Origin: Nitrososphaeria archaeon
Lineage (GTDB): Archaea > Thermoproteota > Nitrososphaeria > Conexivisphaerales > DTJL01
Reading direction: 5' to 3'
Assembly (NCBI GenBank): GCA_029775965.1
Contig: JARVJU010000006.1
Coordinates: 25,599 to 89,598 of the forward strand
Length of the DNA stretch: 64,000 nt
How positions within the stretch are numbered: the stretch's first letter is position 1; every line of letters starts with the position of its first letter. The position numbers and the translations under genes are program-made. This document shows positions 25,326 through 34,398 of this stretch, piece after piece. A model generated the notes under the pieces. It was not told where the DNA came from. It was given only the letters and a program-made list of their open reading frames with translations, and ran no database searches.

Positions 25326-26429
25326 ATGGATTTTCACAGGACACCTGTTCTTATCTTCTGGGAGACTACAAGGGCATGCCCTCTAGCCTGCATACACTGC
25401 AGAGCATCAGCACTCTCTGACCCTTTACCAGGAGAGATGAATACACATGAAGCTATGCGATTCATAGATTCTATTCTTGAGTTCGAAGAGCCAAGGCCTA
25501 CGTTGATATTTACAGGCGGGGATCCCTTGAAGAGAAAGGATTTATTCCTGCTGCTCGAATATGCAAAGAAAAGGGGTATCAGGACCGGCCTTTCGCCAGC
25601 AGTAAGCGAACTTCTTACCAGCAATGTATTTGAGAAGGTAAAGGAGTTGAATATATCATCTGTTTCCATCAGTCTTGATGCACCTGTTGCGAATTTACAT
25701 GATGAGATAAGAAGAAGACAGGGAACGTTCGTCAGAACTATAGAGGCTATAAGACTGGCTCTTTCTCTTGGGATAAATATCCAAGTGAATACTGTTGTAA
25801 TGAGACATAATTTTTCTCTTTTACCTGAGATCTTTCACCTTATCAAAGAGATTGGAGTGAAGACATGGGAAGTATTCTTCCTTGTGAGAGTTGGCAGGGG
25901 AATAGATGTGGAAGATATTACACCTGAAGAATACGAATCTGCCTGTAACTTCTTATATGATGCGTCCATGTATGATGTTGTAATAAGAACTGTAGAAGCG
26001 CCTTTCATAAGGAGAGTAGCTAGGGCAAGAGCTGAAAAAGGTGAATACTGGACAGGAAGAGATTATGTTCAGATGCGGGAAAAGCTTCTGAAATATGAGG
26101 GTACACCTACCAGCAATTCCACTATAGCTACAAGAGGGACGCTAGATGGTGATGGTATAATCTTCGTTGGGTATGATGGCTCTGTATACCCTGGAGGACT
26201 TCTGCCTTATATGCTGGGCAGTGTAAAGGAGCAGAAGATAGCAGGAATATACAGGGAATCAGAAACCTTGAGAAGAATCAGGGAAAGAGAGTTAAAAGGA
26301 TACTGCGGGATTTGCGAATACAAGTCTATATGTGGAGGTAGCAGAGCTAGGGCATATTCGTTTACAGCAGACCCTCTAGAATCGGACCCCGCATGCATCC
26401 AAGTCTCCGCTATTGCAAGACAGAACTGA
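25326..26429 (+). CDS. Radical SAM/SPASM protein (AhbC/D, TIGR04053-like)
   Basis: A 367-residue radical SAM enzyme from ATG 25326, chosen because AGGAG lies 10 nt upstream; the open frame begins at TTG 25305. The SAM-cluster motif is CPLACIHC and the downstream glycine motif is FTGGDPL. The C-terminal SPASM region has CGICEYKSICGG and a final Cys near DPAC for auxiliary Fe-S clusters. Related enzymes include the Ahb haem-synthesis proteins and peptide-modifying enzymes. It lies divergent from the cupredoxin near a haem-containing nitrate reductase, so haem synthesis is possible. No small substrate peptide gene is apparent. Confidence 0.8.
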   Translation: MDFHRTPVLIFWETTRACPLACIHCRASALSDPLPGEMNTHEAMRFIDSILEFEEPRPTLIFTGGDPLKRKDLFLLLEYAKKRGIRTGLSPAVSELLTSNVFEKVKELNISSVSISLDAPVANLHDEIRRRQGTFVRTIEAIRLALSLGINIQVNTVVMRHNFSLLPEIFHLIKEIGVKTWEVFFLVRVGRGIDVEDITPEEYESACNFLYDASMYDVVIRTVEAPFIRRVARARAEKGEYWTGRDYVQMREKLLKYEGTPTSNSTIATRGTLDGDGIIFVGYDGSVYPGGLLPYMLGSVKEQKIAGIYRESETLRRIRERELKGYCGICEYKSICGGSRARAYSFTADPLESDPACIQVSAIARQN

Positions 26430-26706
26430 CATCATCCCATATTTGAAGTGTTATGAGATTCCTGATTTGACATCATGGCTTGTCTTTTGACAACTAGAGG
26501 CTGAATCAAGGGCCCAGATTCTGGAGTGCTCCTTCCTCTTAGCTACGTATGGATCTTCCTTGCATATAGACATTTTTCATCGCATTCATCCAATAATTGA
26601 ATATGTTGGCTTTCTGAGGGTTCGTTCGAAAAACGATGTTCGCCTTCTCTTTGAATATTGGAGTAATGGGAGTGGCTAAATATTCGAAATAAGCGAGCAG
26701 CAAAGG

Positions 26707-27840
26707 TTGAACGCGTTCATAATAGGGCTAGGCGTATTCCTAACAATTCCATACGCAGCATGGTTCTTAATACTGATTAGGTACCTAGATAGTAACTATA
26801 CCTCACCAACTCTTAAACAATATGCTCCAGCAGATGATGAAGTGTCTGTTATAATAGCTACAAGGAATGATGATGTCAGCTCATGTGTAAACAGCCTGCT
26901 GAGAAGCAGAGGTGTAAAAGAGATAATAATAGTTGATGACCATTCAGACGATCGAACTCTGAAACATCTGAAGGAAATAAGCTCAATTGATAATAGAATT
27001 AAATTGCTTTATCTTAATTCGGAAGATTCAGGCAAGGCGTCAGCCTGCCAGCTGGGGGCTGATAAGAGTACCTGTAGCATTTTGCTCTTTATAGATGCTG
27101 ATACTGTAGTAAATGACAATGCAATAGAAAGAGCTATCTCACTTCTTAAAGCTAATGAACTTGATGCCATATCACTAGTAGGATATCTGAGGTGCAAAGA
27201 TTTTGATAAGGTAATTACCCCTTTCAGCTTTGCTCTGCTGAATGCACTTGTTCCTATTAAAGACGTTGCGAACACCAAAAAGAAGACAGGTTATTTCTTC
27301 GGCAGTTTTATCCTGATCAGAAGGGATTCGTATGTTAAGATAGGTGGTCATAGAGCTGTTAGGGGCTATATTCTTGAGGATAAGGCGTTAGGAGAGCTTG
27401 CAAAAGCTAGCAAGCTAAAAATAGCAATTGCACGGGGAGAAAATCTTGTATCAGCAGAGTGGGCACCAGGACTATCTGCAAACATTGAAGCTCTTAAAAG
27501 GGTGCTTGTGCCTTCTATGCATGGAAAAAAAGGATGGGCCCTTGCATCTTCTGTAGCTATAAGCCTGCTCTTTCTGCTCCCTCTTCTTACAGTCGCTCTA
27601 GGTTTACTGAATGCTTACTTTGCGTTCATAGGGTTCGGCTCTCTCTTTTTCGAGTTCATTTTCAATGCTTACGGCTCTAAAAATATAGGTGTAAGTGTAC
27701 TTTACTCAACACTGTTCTTACTAGCAGAGGTGATTCTCATTATAGCATTCTGGAGGAGCCTATGGATTTCGTACAGAGGAGGTATTGTCAGATGGAGGGG
27801 AAGGGAATACAATTACACAGCTAAGCAAAAAATTTTGTGA
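26707..27840 (+). CDS. Membrane-bound family 2 glycosyltransferase
   Basis: A 377-residue GT2 enzyme. One N-terminal helix precedes a GT-A domain with VSVIIATRND, IIVDDHSDD and the DxD-type FIDADTV. A GHRAVRG segment with ILEDKALG supplies the acceptor-site ED. Two or three C-terminal helices follow. Layout and length resemble polyprenol or carotenoid glycosyltransferases. The start is TTG 26707. A TATA-like TAAATATT about 30 nt upstream suggests a leaderless transcript. Its 3' end overlaps the convergent hydroxylase gene by 20 nt. Confidence 0.8.
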   Translation: MNAFIIGLGVFLTIPYAAWFLILIRYLDSNYTSPTLKQYAPADDEVSVIIATRNDDVSSCVNSLLRSRGVKEIIIVDDHSDDRTLKHLKEISSIDNRIKLLYLNSEDSGKASACQLGADKSTCSILLFIDADTVVNDNAIERAISLLKANELDAISLVGYLRCKDFDKVITPFSFALLNALVPIKDVANTKKKTGYFFGSFILIRRDSYVKIGGHRAVRGYILEDKALGELAKASKLKIAIARGENLVSAEWAPGLSANIEALKRVLVPSMHGKKGWALASSVAISLLFLLPLLTVALGLLNAYFAFIGFGSLFFEFIFNAYGSKNIGVSVLYSTLFLLAEVILIIAFWRSLWISYRGGIVRWRGREYNYTAKQKIL

Positions 27841-29839
27841 TCTGCTCATAAGGGATAGGAGTCTCATGTATTTCTTGATTGATCACATTTTCTATCGCCT
27901 TAACCAGCGCTGGAGGGACTCCTATTGTAGGGCTCTCTCCCACTCCTTTAGCTTTATGCTCTAGTGCCGATGGAATCTCTGCCAATTTAACCATAACATG
28001 AGGTGCTTCAACAGCAGTAGGAAGTCCTGCGTCAGCTATAGAACCAACTAAAGGCTGACCGTCTTCATTGTATCTGGCAACCTCGTACAGAACCTGCCCT
28101 ACAGCCTGGATAGAGCCGCCTATCACCTGACTTTCTATCATAGCTGGATTTAGCGCTCTGCCAACATCGTAGTATGCCACTATTCTCTTAATCCTGATAC
28201 CTTTTACAGTATCCCTTTCGACCTCGACAAGGTTGGCTCCTAAGCTTGTAGATTGGTCGCTCGGTGTGTAGAATACCTTTGCCTCATAATCCCCCTTTAA
28301 CAACTCATCAACAGAATAACTTCCATGCTTCGCTTTAACCTGATCCTTTATACGTTTAATCGCTTCTAGCAGAGCCATCCCACCCATTATTGCACTTCTG
28401 CTTCCCCAAGAGCCTACCCCTTCATCAAGCTCCTTTGTATCGCCTTTATGATATGCTATCTTACCTTCAGGCACATGCAGACTCTCTTGCACCAGCTTCT
28501 TTACGAATCCCTCATGACCCTGCCCATGTGAACTCCCGCCCAGCCATACGTTAACAATTCCCTCTGAAACTTTTATCCTTGCTGATTCTCCTGGCTGGGC
28601 GGATGAGACAAGCACAAAAGAAGAAAATCCGATGTTATTTGACCCTTTAACGTAACCTAGCTCCCTAGCTGCCTTTTGAAGAAATGGCTTTAGAGGATCA
28701 ACTTTGAGTCCTAAAGGAGATACAAACTGCTCTGATGCTGCATTTTCTAATCTTACTTCTACTGGGTCAATACCTGTTTCTTTAGCAACTGCATCCATCA
28801 TCCTCTCAACAAAGAACGCTGCCTCAGGCCTTCCAGCACCTCTGTACGGACCTAGTGGTACCTTGTTTGTAAAGACCCCTCTTGCCTTAACATAAACATT
28901 CTTTATTGCATATGGTCCAGTTATCTGGTATCCTATGAACCTAGGAGCAAAAGATGCTATACCAACAGGATAAGCTCCTCCATCTACAAGAATATCCGAT
29001 TTGATGCCAAGCACCTTTCCTTTAGCATCTGCATATACCTTCATTCTTGCCCTTGCCCCTCTTCCCTGATTGGTAGCCACAAGATGCTCCGACCTGCTTT
29101 CAATCCATTTAACGGGCCTTCTCAGCTTCATTGAAGCATAGGCTGCTATAACATACTCCGGGTAGAGCGCACTTTTTGTACCAAAGGCTCCTCCTGTATC
29201 AGTCTGGATAACTCTTATACTATTTTTATCTATCCCGAGAGCTGTTGCCATTCCTCCTCTTATACTGTGTACCGACTGAGTGGATATCCAGACTGTCAGA
29301 GTCGACCCATCGTAATCAGTGACTACCCCTCTCGGTTCAATAGGGTTAGGGATTATCCTTTCATTTTTGAGTGTCTTCTCTATAACTATGCTTGCATCTT
29401 TTATTTCAAAGTCCTTCCCCATCTCTACCTTACCAAACTCGTTAGAAGATGTGCCTGGATGTATGGGCTCAGAAATAAGCGCCTGCTCGGGGTCGACTAC
29501 AGGCTTTAACGGTTCATATTCTACTTCTACAGAGTCTGCAGCATCCTCAGCCTCATACCTATCCTTGCCAAGAACTGCAGCTACAGGCTGCCCAACAAAA
29601 TTCACACTCTGAGTTGCCAGGACAGGAAAGTTAATAGATTGTTCAGCCCCACCTCCTTCCCCGACTGATGGAAGAACAGCTTTAAGCTCATGACCTGTAA
29701 TCTCACCCTTTACCCTTAGTATCCTGGCTCTTGCATAGTTGCTTCTTACTACTTTAAGATAGAGCATGCCGGGCAGATAGAAATCATCTACAAACTTACC
29801 TTTGCCAAGTATATAGCTCTGCATACCTTCTAATGCCAA
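27821..29839 (-). CDS. Xanthine/aldehyde oxidase-family molybdopterin-binding large subunit
   Basis: A 672-residue large subunit of a molybdenum hydroxylase, shorter than the usual 750-800. It keeps VDDFYLPGML near the start, QTDTGGAFGTK, the PYRGAGRPEA loop and the catalytic Glu in KGVGESP. The CO dehydrogenase loop with AYRCSFR is absent, so aldehyde or N-heterocycle hydroxylation is more likely than CO oxidation. Partner FAD and 2Fe-2S subunits normally sit next to it, but none is found here. The second Met (MQSYILGKG) is an alternative start. It needs molybdopterin-cytosine or similar cofactor. Confidence 0.85.
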   Translation of the reverse strand: MALEGMQSYILGKGKFVDDFYLPGMLYLKVVRSNYARARILRVKGEITGHELKAVLPSVGEGGGAEQSINFPVLATQSVNFVGQPVAAVLGKDRYEAEDAADSVEVEYEPLKPVVDPEQALISEPIHPGTSSNEFGKVEMGKDFEIKDASIVIEKTLKNERIIPNPIEPRGVVTDYDGSTLTVWISTQSVHSIRGGMATALGIDKNSIRVIQTDTGGAFGTKSALYPEYVIAAYASMKLRRPVKWIESRSEHLVATNQGRGARARMKVYADAKGKVLGIKSDILVDGGAYPVGIASFAPRFIGYQITGPYAIKNVYVKARGVFTNKVPLGPYRGAGRPEAAFFVERMMDAVAKETGIDPVEVRLENAASEQFVSPLGLKVDPLKPFLQKAARELGYVKGSNNIGFSSFVLVSSAQPGESARIKVSEGIVNVWLGGSSHGQGHEGFVKKLVQESLHVPEGKIAYHKGDTKELDEGVGSWGSRSAIMGGMALLEAIKRIKDQVKAKHGSYSVDELLKGDYEAKVFYTPSDQSTSLGANLVEVERDTVKGIRIKRIVAYYDVGRALNPAMIESQVIGGSIQAVGQVLYEVARYNEDGQPLVGSIADAGLPTAVEAPHVMVKLAEIPSALEHKAKGVGESPTIGVPPALVKAIENVINQEIHETPIPYEQITKFFA

Positions 29840-30150
29840 ACGAGACTACCAAGACAACAATGCAAAATAAGATAGATTATAAGCAGTACTCCAAAAATGC
29901 GATGTTGATGGCATATATCTACCAACTAACTATTAGCTTAGCGAACTGTCTTGCACCAAGAGCATCTTGTTCAATAATAGAGCATGCTAAGTTCCATTTC
30001 TACGAATATTTTCTATCTCCACAAGCTGAAAGGATCATTCTGGCGTGACGTCCTCCACCGGATGAATAAGGTGGTCTTCTGCCCCATTTCCATTATAAAA
30101 TTGGAGTCAGAGTTGTTGCCCTTTCGCATCCTTTAGCCAAGTAAGAAAAA
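29840..30150. other. Gene-free 311-bp region with IS605-like hairpin
   Basis: No coding frame stands out between the hydroxylase and the LLM gene. The only structured part is an IS605-end-like hairpin at 30045-30080. A TATA-like TTATAAAA near 30093 may serve the LLM gene. Confidence 0.4.
30045..30080 (-). repeat. Orphan IS200/IS605-type end hairpin
   Basis: On the minus strand GAAG is followed by a CCACC/GGTGG stem with a 10-nt loop, then AGGACGTCAC. The layout (GAAG, stem, short tail ending CAC) matches the right end of the tnpB element at 57592-57623. No transposase remains beside it, so it is likely a relic or miniature element. Confidence 0.35.
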
Positions 30151-31098
30151 ATGCTACCTGCAACGGTTAAAAGACTGACTCTGCTCCATGCGAGTATCTT
30201 GAATATCAAATTTGGTGTACACACTGCAGTAGATATGAACCCTGAAAACATGAGGAGAGATATAGAAATGATCGGCTCGCTCGGTTTTGACGGCATATAT
30301 GTTTCAGACAGCATAGGCTCTTCATATGATCCACTCGTGTTGCTTTCAGCGTTATCACAAATAACCAATAACCTTCGACTTGGAACCTGTGTATACCTTC
30401 TTCCACTCAGGCACCCGATAATAACTGCTAGGCAAGTGTCTACCTTGCAGAAATTAAGCGATGAAAGGATTATCTTTGGTGTCGGTGTGGGATGGAGAAA
30501 GAACGAATTCGATTCTCTGGGAATAGATTTCGGTAGAAGAGGTACAATAGCTGACGAATCTATTCAGATATTAAGGCAAGCATGGCAGAAAGGGAGTGTA
30601 AATTTTGATGGCAAATTTTACAAAATACACATCGAAGAAGTTGGGTCAAAACTTGGTGCATTGCCCTCAGTCTGGGTTGGAGGAAACAGTAAAGCTGCAA
30701 TAAAGAGGGCCTGTCTTTTTGGAGACGGATGGATACCTACTGATATGACGCCCGAAGAATATGAATTGAACCTGCCTTTGATTAAAGATTATCTTGCTCG
30801 ATTCAATCGCGAACGCAGCGAATTCAGGCTTGCGTCGCATCTTATGCTTATACTTTCCGAAGAAAGGGAAAGGGCAGAAAATGTGGCTAGAGCAATGGCA
30901 GCCAATTTTTCATCTACCTTGGAGGAGATAAAACAGTGGGCCCTTGTGGGTAATACTGAAGATATAGTAGAAAGACTTGCATTGTATTCAAAAATTGGCG
31001 TAAGTTACCATATTCTATCCACTTGGGCTTACCCAGCTAAGGATGAAATTTTCAATATGCTGAAACTCTTCTCGAGAGAAGTCATTCCTTCTTTTTAG
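30151..31098 (+). CDS. LLM-family flavin/F420-dependent oxidoreductase
   Basis: A 315-residue luciferase-like monooxygenase-fold enzyme. It shows KFGVHTAV at the first strand, LRLGTCVYLLPLRHPI, the FGVGVGWRKNEF motif typical of F420-dependent members, and VWVGGNSKAA near residue 170. These enzymes oxidise alcohols or reduce cofactor-linked substrates with F420 or FMN. The natural N-terminus probably lies at TTG 30199 (NIKFGV), because the first 16 residues do not match the family. It overlaps the convergent small gene at 31082. Confidence 0.8.
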   Translation: MLPATVKRLTLLHASILNIKFGVHTAVDMNPENMRRDIEMIGSLGFDGIYVSDSIGSSYDPLVLLSALSQITNNLRLGTCVYLLPLRHPIITARQVSTLQKLSDERIIFGVGVGWRKNEFDSLGIDFGRRGTIADESIQILRQAWQKGSVNFDGKFYKIHIEEVGSKLGALPSVWVGGNSKAAIKRACLFGDGWIPTDMTPEEYELNLPLIKDYLARFNRERSEFRLASHLMLILSEERERAENVARAMAANFSSTLEEIKQWALVGNTEDIVERLALYSKIGVSYHILSTWAYPAKDEIFNMLKLFSREVIPSF

Positions 31099-31393
31099 TT
31101 TCATTCTTCTCAATAGCATCTATCTTCCTTTGAACCAATTCTCTTTGTTTGTCTATGAAGTCCCTGTAGACTTTCAGAAGCTCCAACTGCTCTGGAGCTG
31201 TCCTCTTATCTATAGCCTTTAGTGTATCTGACATAACCTTCGTTGCCTCCTTTATCAAGTTGTCCAGCATACTGGCAACTTTTGGTGTTGTAGTACTGAG
31301 CTGCTTGTGCGCCATCTTAACAGTAGCATCCAGCAATTCTTTGATACTCTTTGCAGTTTCCTTTAGCTTGGCTTTTACCTCAGCAGAGCTCAT
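31082..31393 (-). CDS. Small helical protein of unknown function
   Basis: A 103-residue charged protein predicted to be almost entirely alpha-helical, with heptad-like spacing of Leu, Ile and Val and a Lys/Glu-rich tail (KNETKKKE). No cysteine, signal or membrane segment. I do not recognise a family. It is divergent from the thiamine-binding protein gene, with about 50 nt between starts. Confidence 0.55.
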   Translation of the reverse strand: MSSAEVKAKLKETAKSIKELLDATVKMAHKQLSTTTPKVASMLDNLIKEATKVMSDTLKAIDKRTAPEQLELLKVYRDFIDKQRELVQRKIDAIEKNETKKKE

Positions 31394-31444
31394 ATCTTAT
31401 ATTTTACCGCTGGAGCTTAATAGACGTTATGCATTTACCAAAAG

Positions 31445-31762
31445 ATGGTAGATATGCCTGCAAAGGGAAACAAAGTTATAGCTGAGCTGAGCATCACACC
31501 CATAGGAGAAGGAACAAGCGTCAGCAGATATGTAAAGATAGCACTTGATGAACTTCGAAAAAATAAGAAGCTGAGGATAGAAGTAAATCCTATGGGTACT
31601 GTGATAGAAGCTGATACACTCAGGGAAATACTTGATGCAGTTATGACTGCGCATGAAAGCTTATTCAATTCAGGTTTAAAAAGAGTAGATTTCATACTCA
31701 AAGTGGATGATAGAAGGGATAAGCCTAGAAGCATGGACGAAAAAGTAAAGGCGGTGCTCTAA
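31445..31762 (+). CDS. MTH1187-family (DUF77) thiamine-binding protein
   Basis: A 105-residue protein of the MTH1187/YkoF-like fold. It shows VIAELSITPIGEGTSVSRYV at the start, NPMGTVIEA in the middle and RVDFILKVDDRRD at the end. These match the family closely. Members bind thiamine or related pyrimidines in the cytosol. It stands alone between a small helical protein and nfeD. The second Met (residue 4) is an alternative start. Confidence 0.85.
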   Translation: MVDMPAKGNKVIAELSITPIGEGTSVSRYVKIALDELRKNKKLRIEVNPMGTVIEADTLREILDAVMTAHESLFNSGLKRVDFILKVDDRRDKPRSMDEKVKAVL

Positions 31763-31820
31763 GAAACAGCCTGAGCAACAAACATATTATTATGTACTTT
31801 TTTATCTTTTTGAAAGAGCT

Positions 31821-33083
31821 ATGCGCCCCATCCTGCTAGCTTGCATAATTATCACTGTATTCATTCTGCATCAATCTATTGCTGCTTCTCAAGGAAGTGT
31901 TGTTATTGTGATAGAATTTACACAGTCAGTAGACCAAGGTTCACAGACACTGATTCAGCATGCTATACAGATGGCAAAATCATTGAACAGCAAGACGATT
32001 ATTATAGAGATGAATACTCCTGGTGGGTTATTGTATAACGCAGAAAATATAGTGACTGAAATACAAAATGCAGAGGCAGAAGGAATTAATGTATACACGT
32101 TTGTTCTTCCATCCGGCTGGGCAGCATCAGCTGGAAGCTATATCGCAATGGCAAGCAATGCAATATACATGGCTGACGGCTCTGCTATAGGATCAGCTAC
32201 CCCGATAGTAGTTGGAGGCACATCTCTAGAACAGAATCATACAGAGAGCTTTATGATATCTTATATGATATCTCTGGCAGAAGCGCATGGGCGAAATGCT
32301 ACAGCTGCAGGATTGATGGTCTCCAAGGATGCTGCCTATACAGCTGATGATGCTGTAAAGTATGGTATAGCTGTTGCAAAGGTCGATAGCCTACAGCAAC
32401 TTATCTCTGTGCTTAACCTTGAAGGGGAGCAAACCGTTACAGTCTCTGCAAGCATATATGATAACTTTCTGTCTTTTTTGAGTGATGCAACTGTTGATGG
32501 ACTTCTGATGCTTTTAGGAGTAATAGCTATACTCTTGGACCTGTATCATGGGTCAATAGCTCTGACTGTTATAGGAATAATAGCAATCGTCCTTGGCTTG
32601 CTGGGCGCACAGCTGATCCAAGCTCCACCGGCTGCTCTTGCGATATTTGCTGTTGCAGGAGTGCTCATATTTTTGGAAGTAAAGACAGGGCATGGCTTAT
32701 CAATGCTTGCAGGGATAGTTTTGGCTCTATTCGGTATCTGGCTTTTAGCTGGCAATCAGACAGGCTATTCGCCATCTCCATTCGGATTTCTTCAATATTC
32801 CGTCTGGGGTATCACTGCAGGAGTAGCCTTCATAGGCTCTCTCTACCTGATACGATTAAGAAAGTCTGTGATGAAAGGACCAAAGGCAGTAGGCTCCCAG
32901 ACAGTTCTTGGTAAAACTGGGTACATGACGTCAGACCTATTTCCACCTGCATACGGTACAGCCAATATAGCCTCAGAAGACTGGACTGTAAAATCTGATA
33001 TCAGCCTTAAAAAGGGGGACATGGTAAAGGCTATAGCAGTTGAAGGAGCTATTGTAACTGTCACAAAAGTTGAGGATGGATGA
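31821..33083 (+). CDS. NfeD-type membrane serine protease (long form)
   Basis: A 420-residue membrane protease. An N-terminal signal/anchor is followed by a ClpP/SppA-like domain with MNTPGGLL and the nucleophile Ser103 in WAASAGSY; a Lys near residue 169 is the likely partner of the Ser/Lys dyad. Four or so helices (about 225-345) follow, then an OB-fold NfeD domain. The family's Pyrococcus member cleaves the C-terminus of stomatin. Here nfeD short and stomatin follow in overlapping order, consistent with that partnership. Confidence 0.88.
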   Translation: MRPILLACIIITVFILHQSIAASQGSVVIVIEFTQSVDQGSQTLIQHAIQMAKSLNSKTIIIEMNTPGGLLYNAENIVTEIQNAEAEGINVYTFVLPSGWAASAGSYIAMASNAIYMADGSAIGSATPIVVGGTSLEQNHTESFMISYMISLAEAHGRNATAAGLMVSKDAAYTADDAVKYGIAVAKVDSLQQLISVLNLEGEQTVTVSASIYDNFLSFLSDATVDGLLMLLGVIAILLDLYHGSIALTVIGIIAIVLGLLGAQLIQAPPAALAIFAVAGVLIFLEVKTGHGLSMLAGIVLALFGIWLLAGNQTGYSPSPFGFLQYSVWGITAGVAFIGSLYLIRLRKSVMKGPKAVGSQTVLGKTGYMTSDLFPPAYGTANIASEDWTVKSDISLKKGDMVKAIAVEGAIVTVTKVEDG

Positions 33084-33487
33084 AGCTGGTCAGATTTTCT
33101 CCTCTTAGCATAATAGTTATCGCCTGTATAGTTTCTTTTGGTATTTTATGGATTGTACAAGGAGCATACAGAGTTGTTATACATGAAGCAGGAGGAGGGA
33201 CACTGTTTACTGTCGGGCTATTACTTATTATCATAGCTACTGGTCTAGCGTTAGGAATAAGTGCCACTAGTATCAAGAAGGTTGAGAAAAGGTACTATGA
33301 CATAAAAACTCTAGTTGGAAAGGAAGGGATAGTAAAGCAAAGTATCCCGCTTGGAGGTAGAGGTGTAGTCTATGCAGAAGGGGAGCTATGGACAGCGATG
33401 AGTGATACTGCTCTTCCTGCAGGTTCCAGAGTTAAAATAGTTAATATAGAGGGTGTTGTTCTAACTGTTAAAGGTAAGGAAGGGTAA
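33080..33487 (+). CDS. Short NfeD-like OB-fold membrane protein
   Basis: A 135-residue protein with two helices (about 10-28 and 40-58) and a C-terminal OB-fold domain (LVGKEGIVKQSIPLGGRG, then VKIVNIEGVVLTV) like the NfeD C-terminal domain. It lacks the protease domain. It overlaps the long nfeD by 4 nt and ends directly before the stomatin gene. It probably binds or organises the stomatin/NfeD complex. Confidence 0.8.
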   Translation: MKLVRFSPLSIIVIACIVSFGILWIVQGAYRVVIHEAGGGTLFTVGLLLIIIATGLALGISATSIKKVEKRYYDIKTLVGKEGIVKQSIPLGGRGVVYAEGELWTAMSDTALPAGSRVKIVNIEGVVLTVKGKEG

Positions 33488-34396
33488 ATGCTTGCATCAT
33501 ACCTGCAAATAGCAGCTGCACCGTATTTTATCGCTGTTATTGCTTTCGTAATAATAGTGCTCCTTTTCCTGGCAAAGTCAGTAAAGATAGTTAAGGAGTA
33601 TGAGAGGATAGTCGTTTTCAGGTTCGGTAGAGTATTGGCTGAAAAAGGACCGGGGTTGGTTCTCATATATCCGTTTATAGACCAGCCGAAAAGAGTGGAC
33701 TTAAGAGAAAGATACATAACAATACCTCATCAGACATGCATAACTAAAGATAATGCGCCAGTAGACGTCGACTTCATAGTATATTTCAAGGTATTCAACG
33801 CTGCAGATTCCGTCGTTCAGGTGCAGAACTTTGAAGGTGCAGCAACTGGCATAGCTACAACTACACTGAGAGCAGTTATAGGAGATATAATACTGGATGA
33901 AGTTCTAGCAAAGAGAGAATCCATAAACGCAATACTTAGGACAAAACTTGATGAAGTGACTTCAAGATGGGGAGTCAAGGTTGCAAACGTAGAGATAAGA
34001 GAAATACTGCCACCTAAGAATGTGCAGGATGCAATGATCCTTCAGATGTCAGCTGAGAGGAGCAGAAGGGCACTGGTGACCGAAGCTGACGGAAAGAAGA
34101 CAGCATCTATTACCGTGGCTGAAGGAGAAAAGCAGTCTAATATACTAAGGGCTGAAGGTGAGAGGCAGGCTGCTATTTTAAAAGCAGAAGGATACGCTCG
34201 CGCTTTAGAGACAATATTCGGGACTGCAAGTAAGATAGATGAGAAGACTATGCTACTGCAGTATTTAGATGCTTTAAAAGCGATAGGTTCTAGCCCTTCT
34301 ACTAAGTACATATTTCCGATGGAATTTACAAGTCTTATCTCGCCTATTCAGAAGTTTGTCAAGAATACCAATGGCTCTGAAAACGCAGAAGGTTAA
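33488..34396 (+). CDS. Stomatin/prohibitin-family (SPFH, slipin) protein
   Basis: A 302-residue slipin. An N-terminal hydrophobic hairpin (about 8-28) precedes the SPFH domain, with EYERIVVFRFGR, KGPGLVLIYPF and DLRERYI. A long helical region rich in Ala/Glu (AERSRRA, EGEKQSN, EGERQAA) forms the oligomeric coiled coil. It scaffolds a membrane microdomain and is the predicted substrate of the NfeD protease encoded upstream. Confidence 0.92.
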   Translation: MLASYLQIAAAPYFIAVIAFVIIVLLFLAKSVKIVKEYERIVVFRFGRVLAEKGPGLVLIYPFIDQPKRVDLRERYITIPHQTCITKDNAPVDVDFIVYFKVFNAADSVVQVQNFEGAATGIATTTLRAVIGDIILDEVLAKRESINAILRTKLDEVTSRWGVKVANVEIREILPPKNVQDAMILQMSAERSRRALVTEADGKKTASITVAEGEKQSNILRAEGERQAAILKAEGYARALETIFGTASKIDEKTMLLQYLDALKAIGSSPSTKYIFPMEFTSLISPIQKFVKNTNGSENAEG

Positions 34397-34398
34397 TG

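Noticed and set aside
26430..26706. tRNA-like TTCG segment between the radical SAM and GT2 genes
   Set aside because: No cloverleaf can be formed from the flanking bases, and no T-arm or acceptor stem is present.
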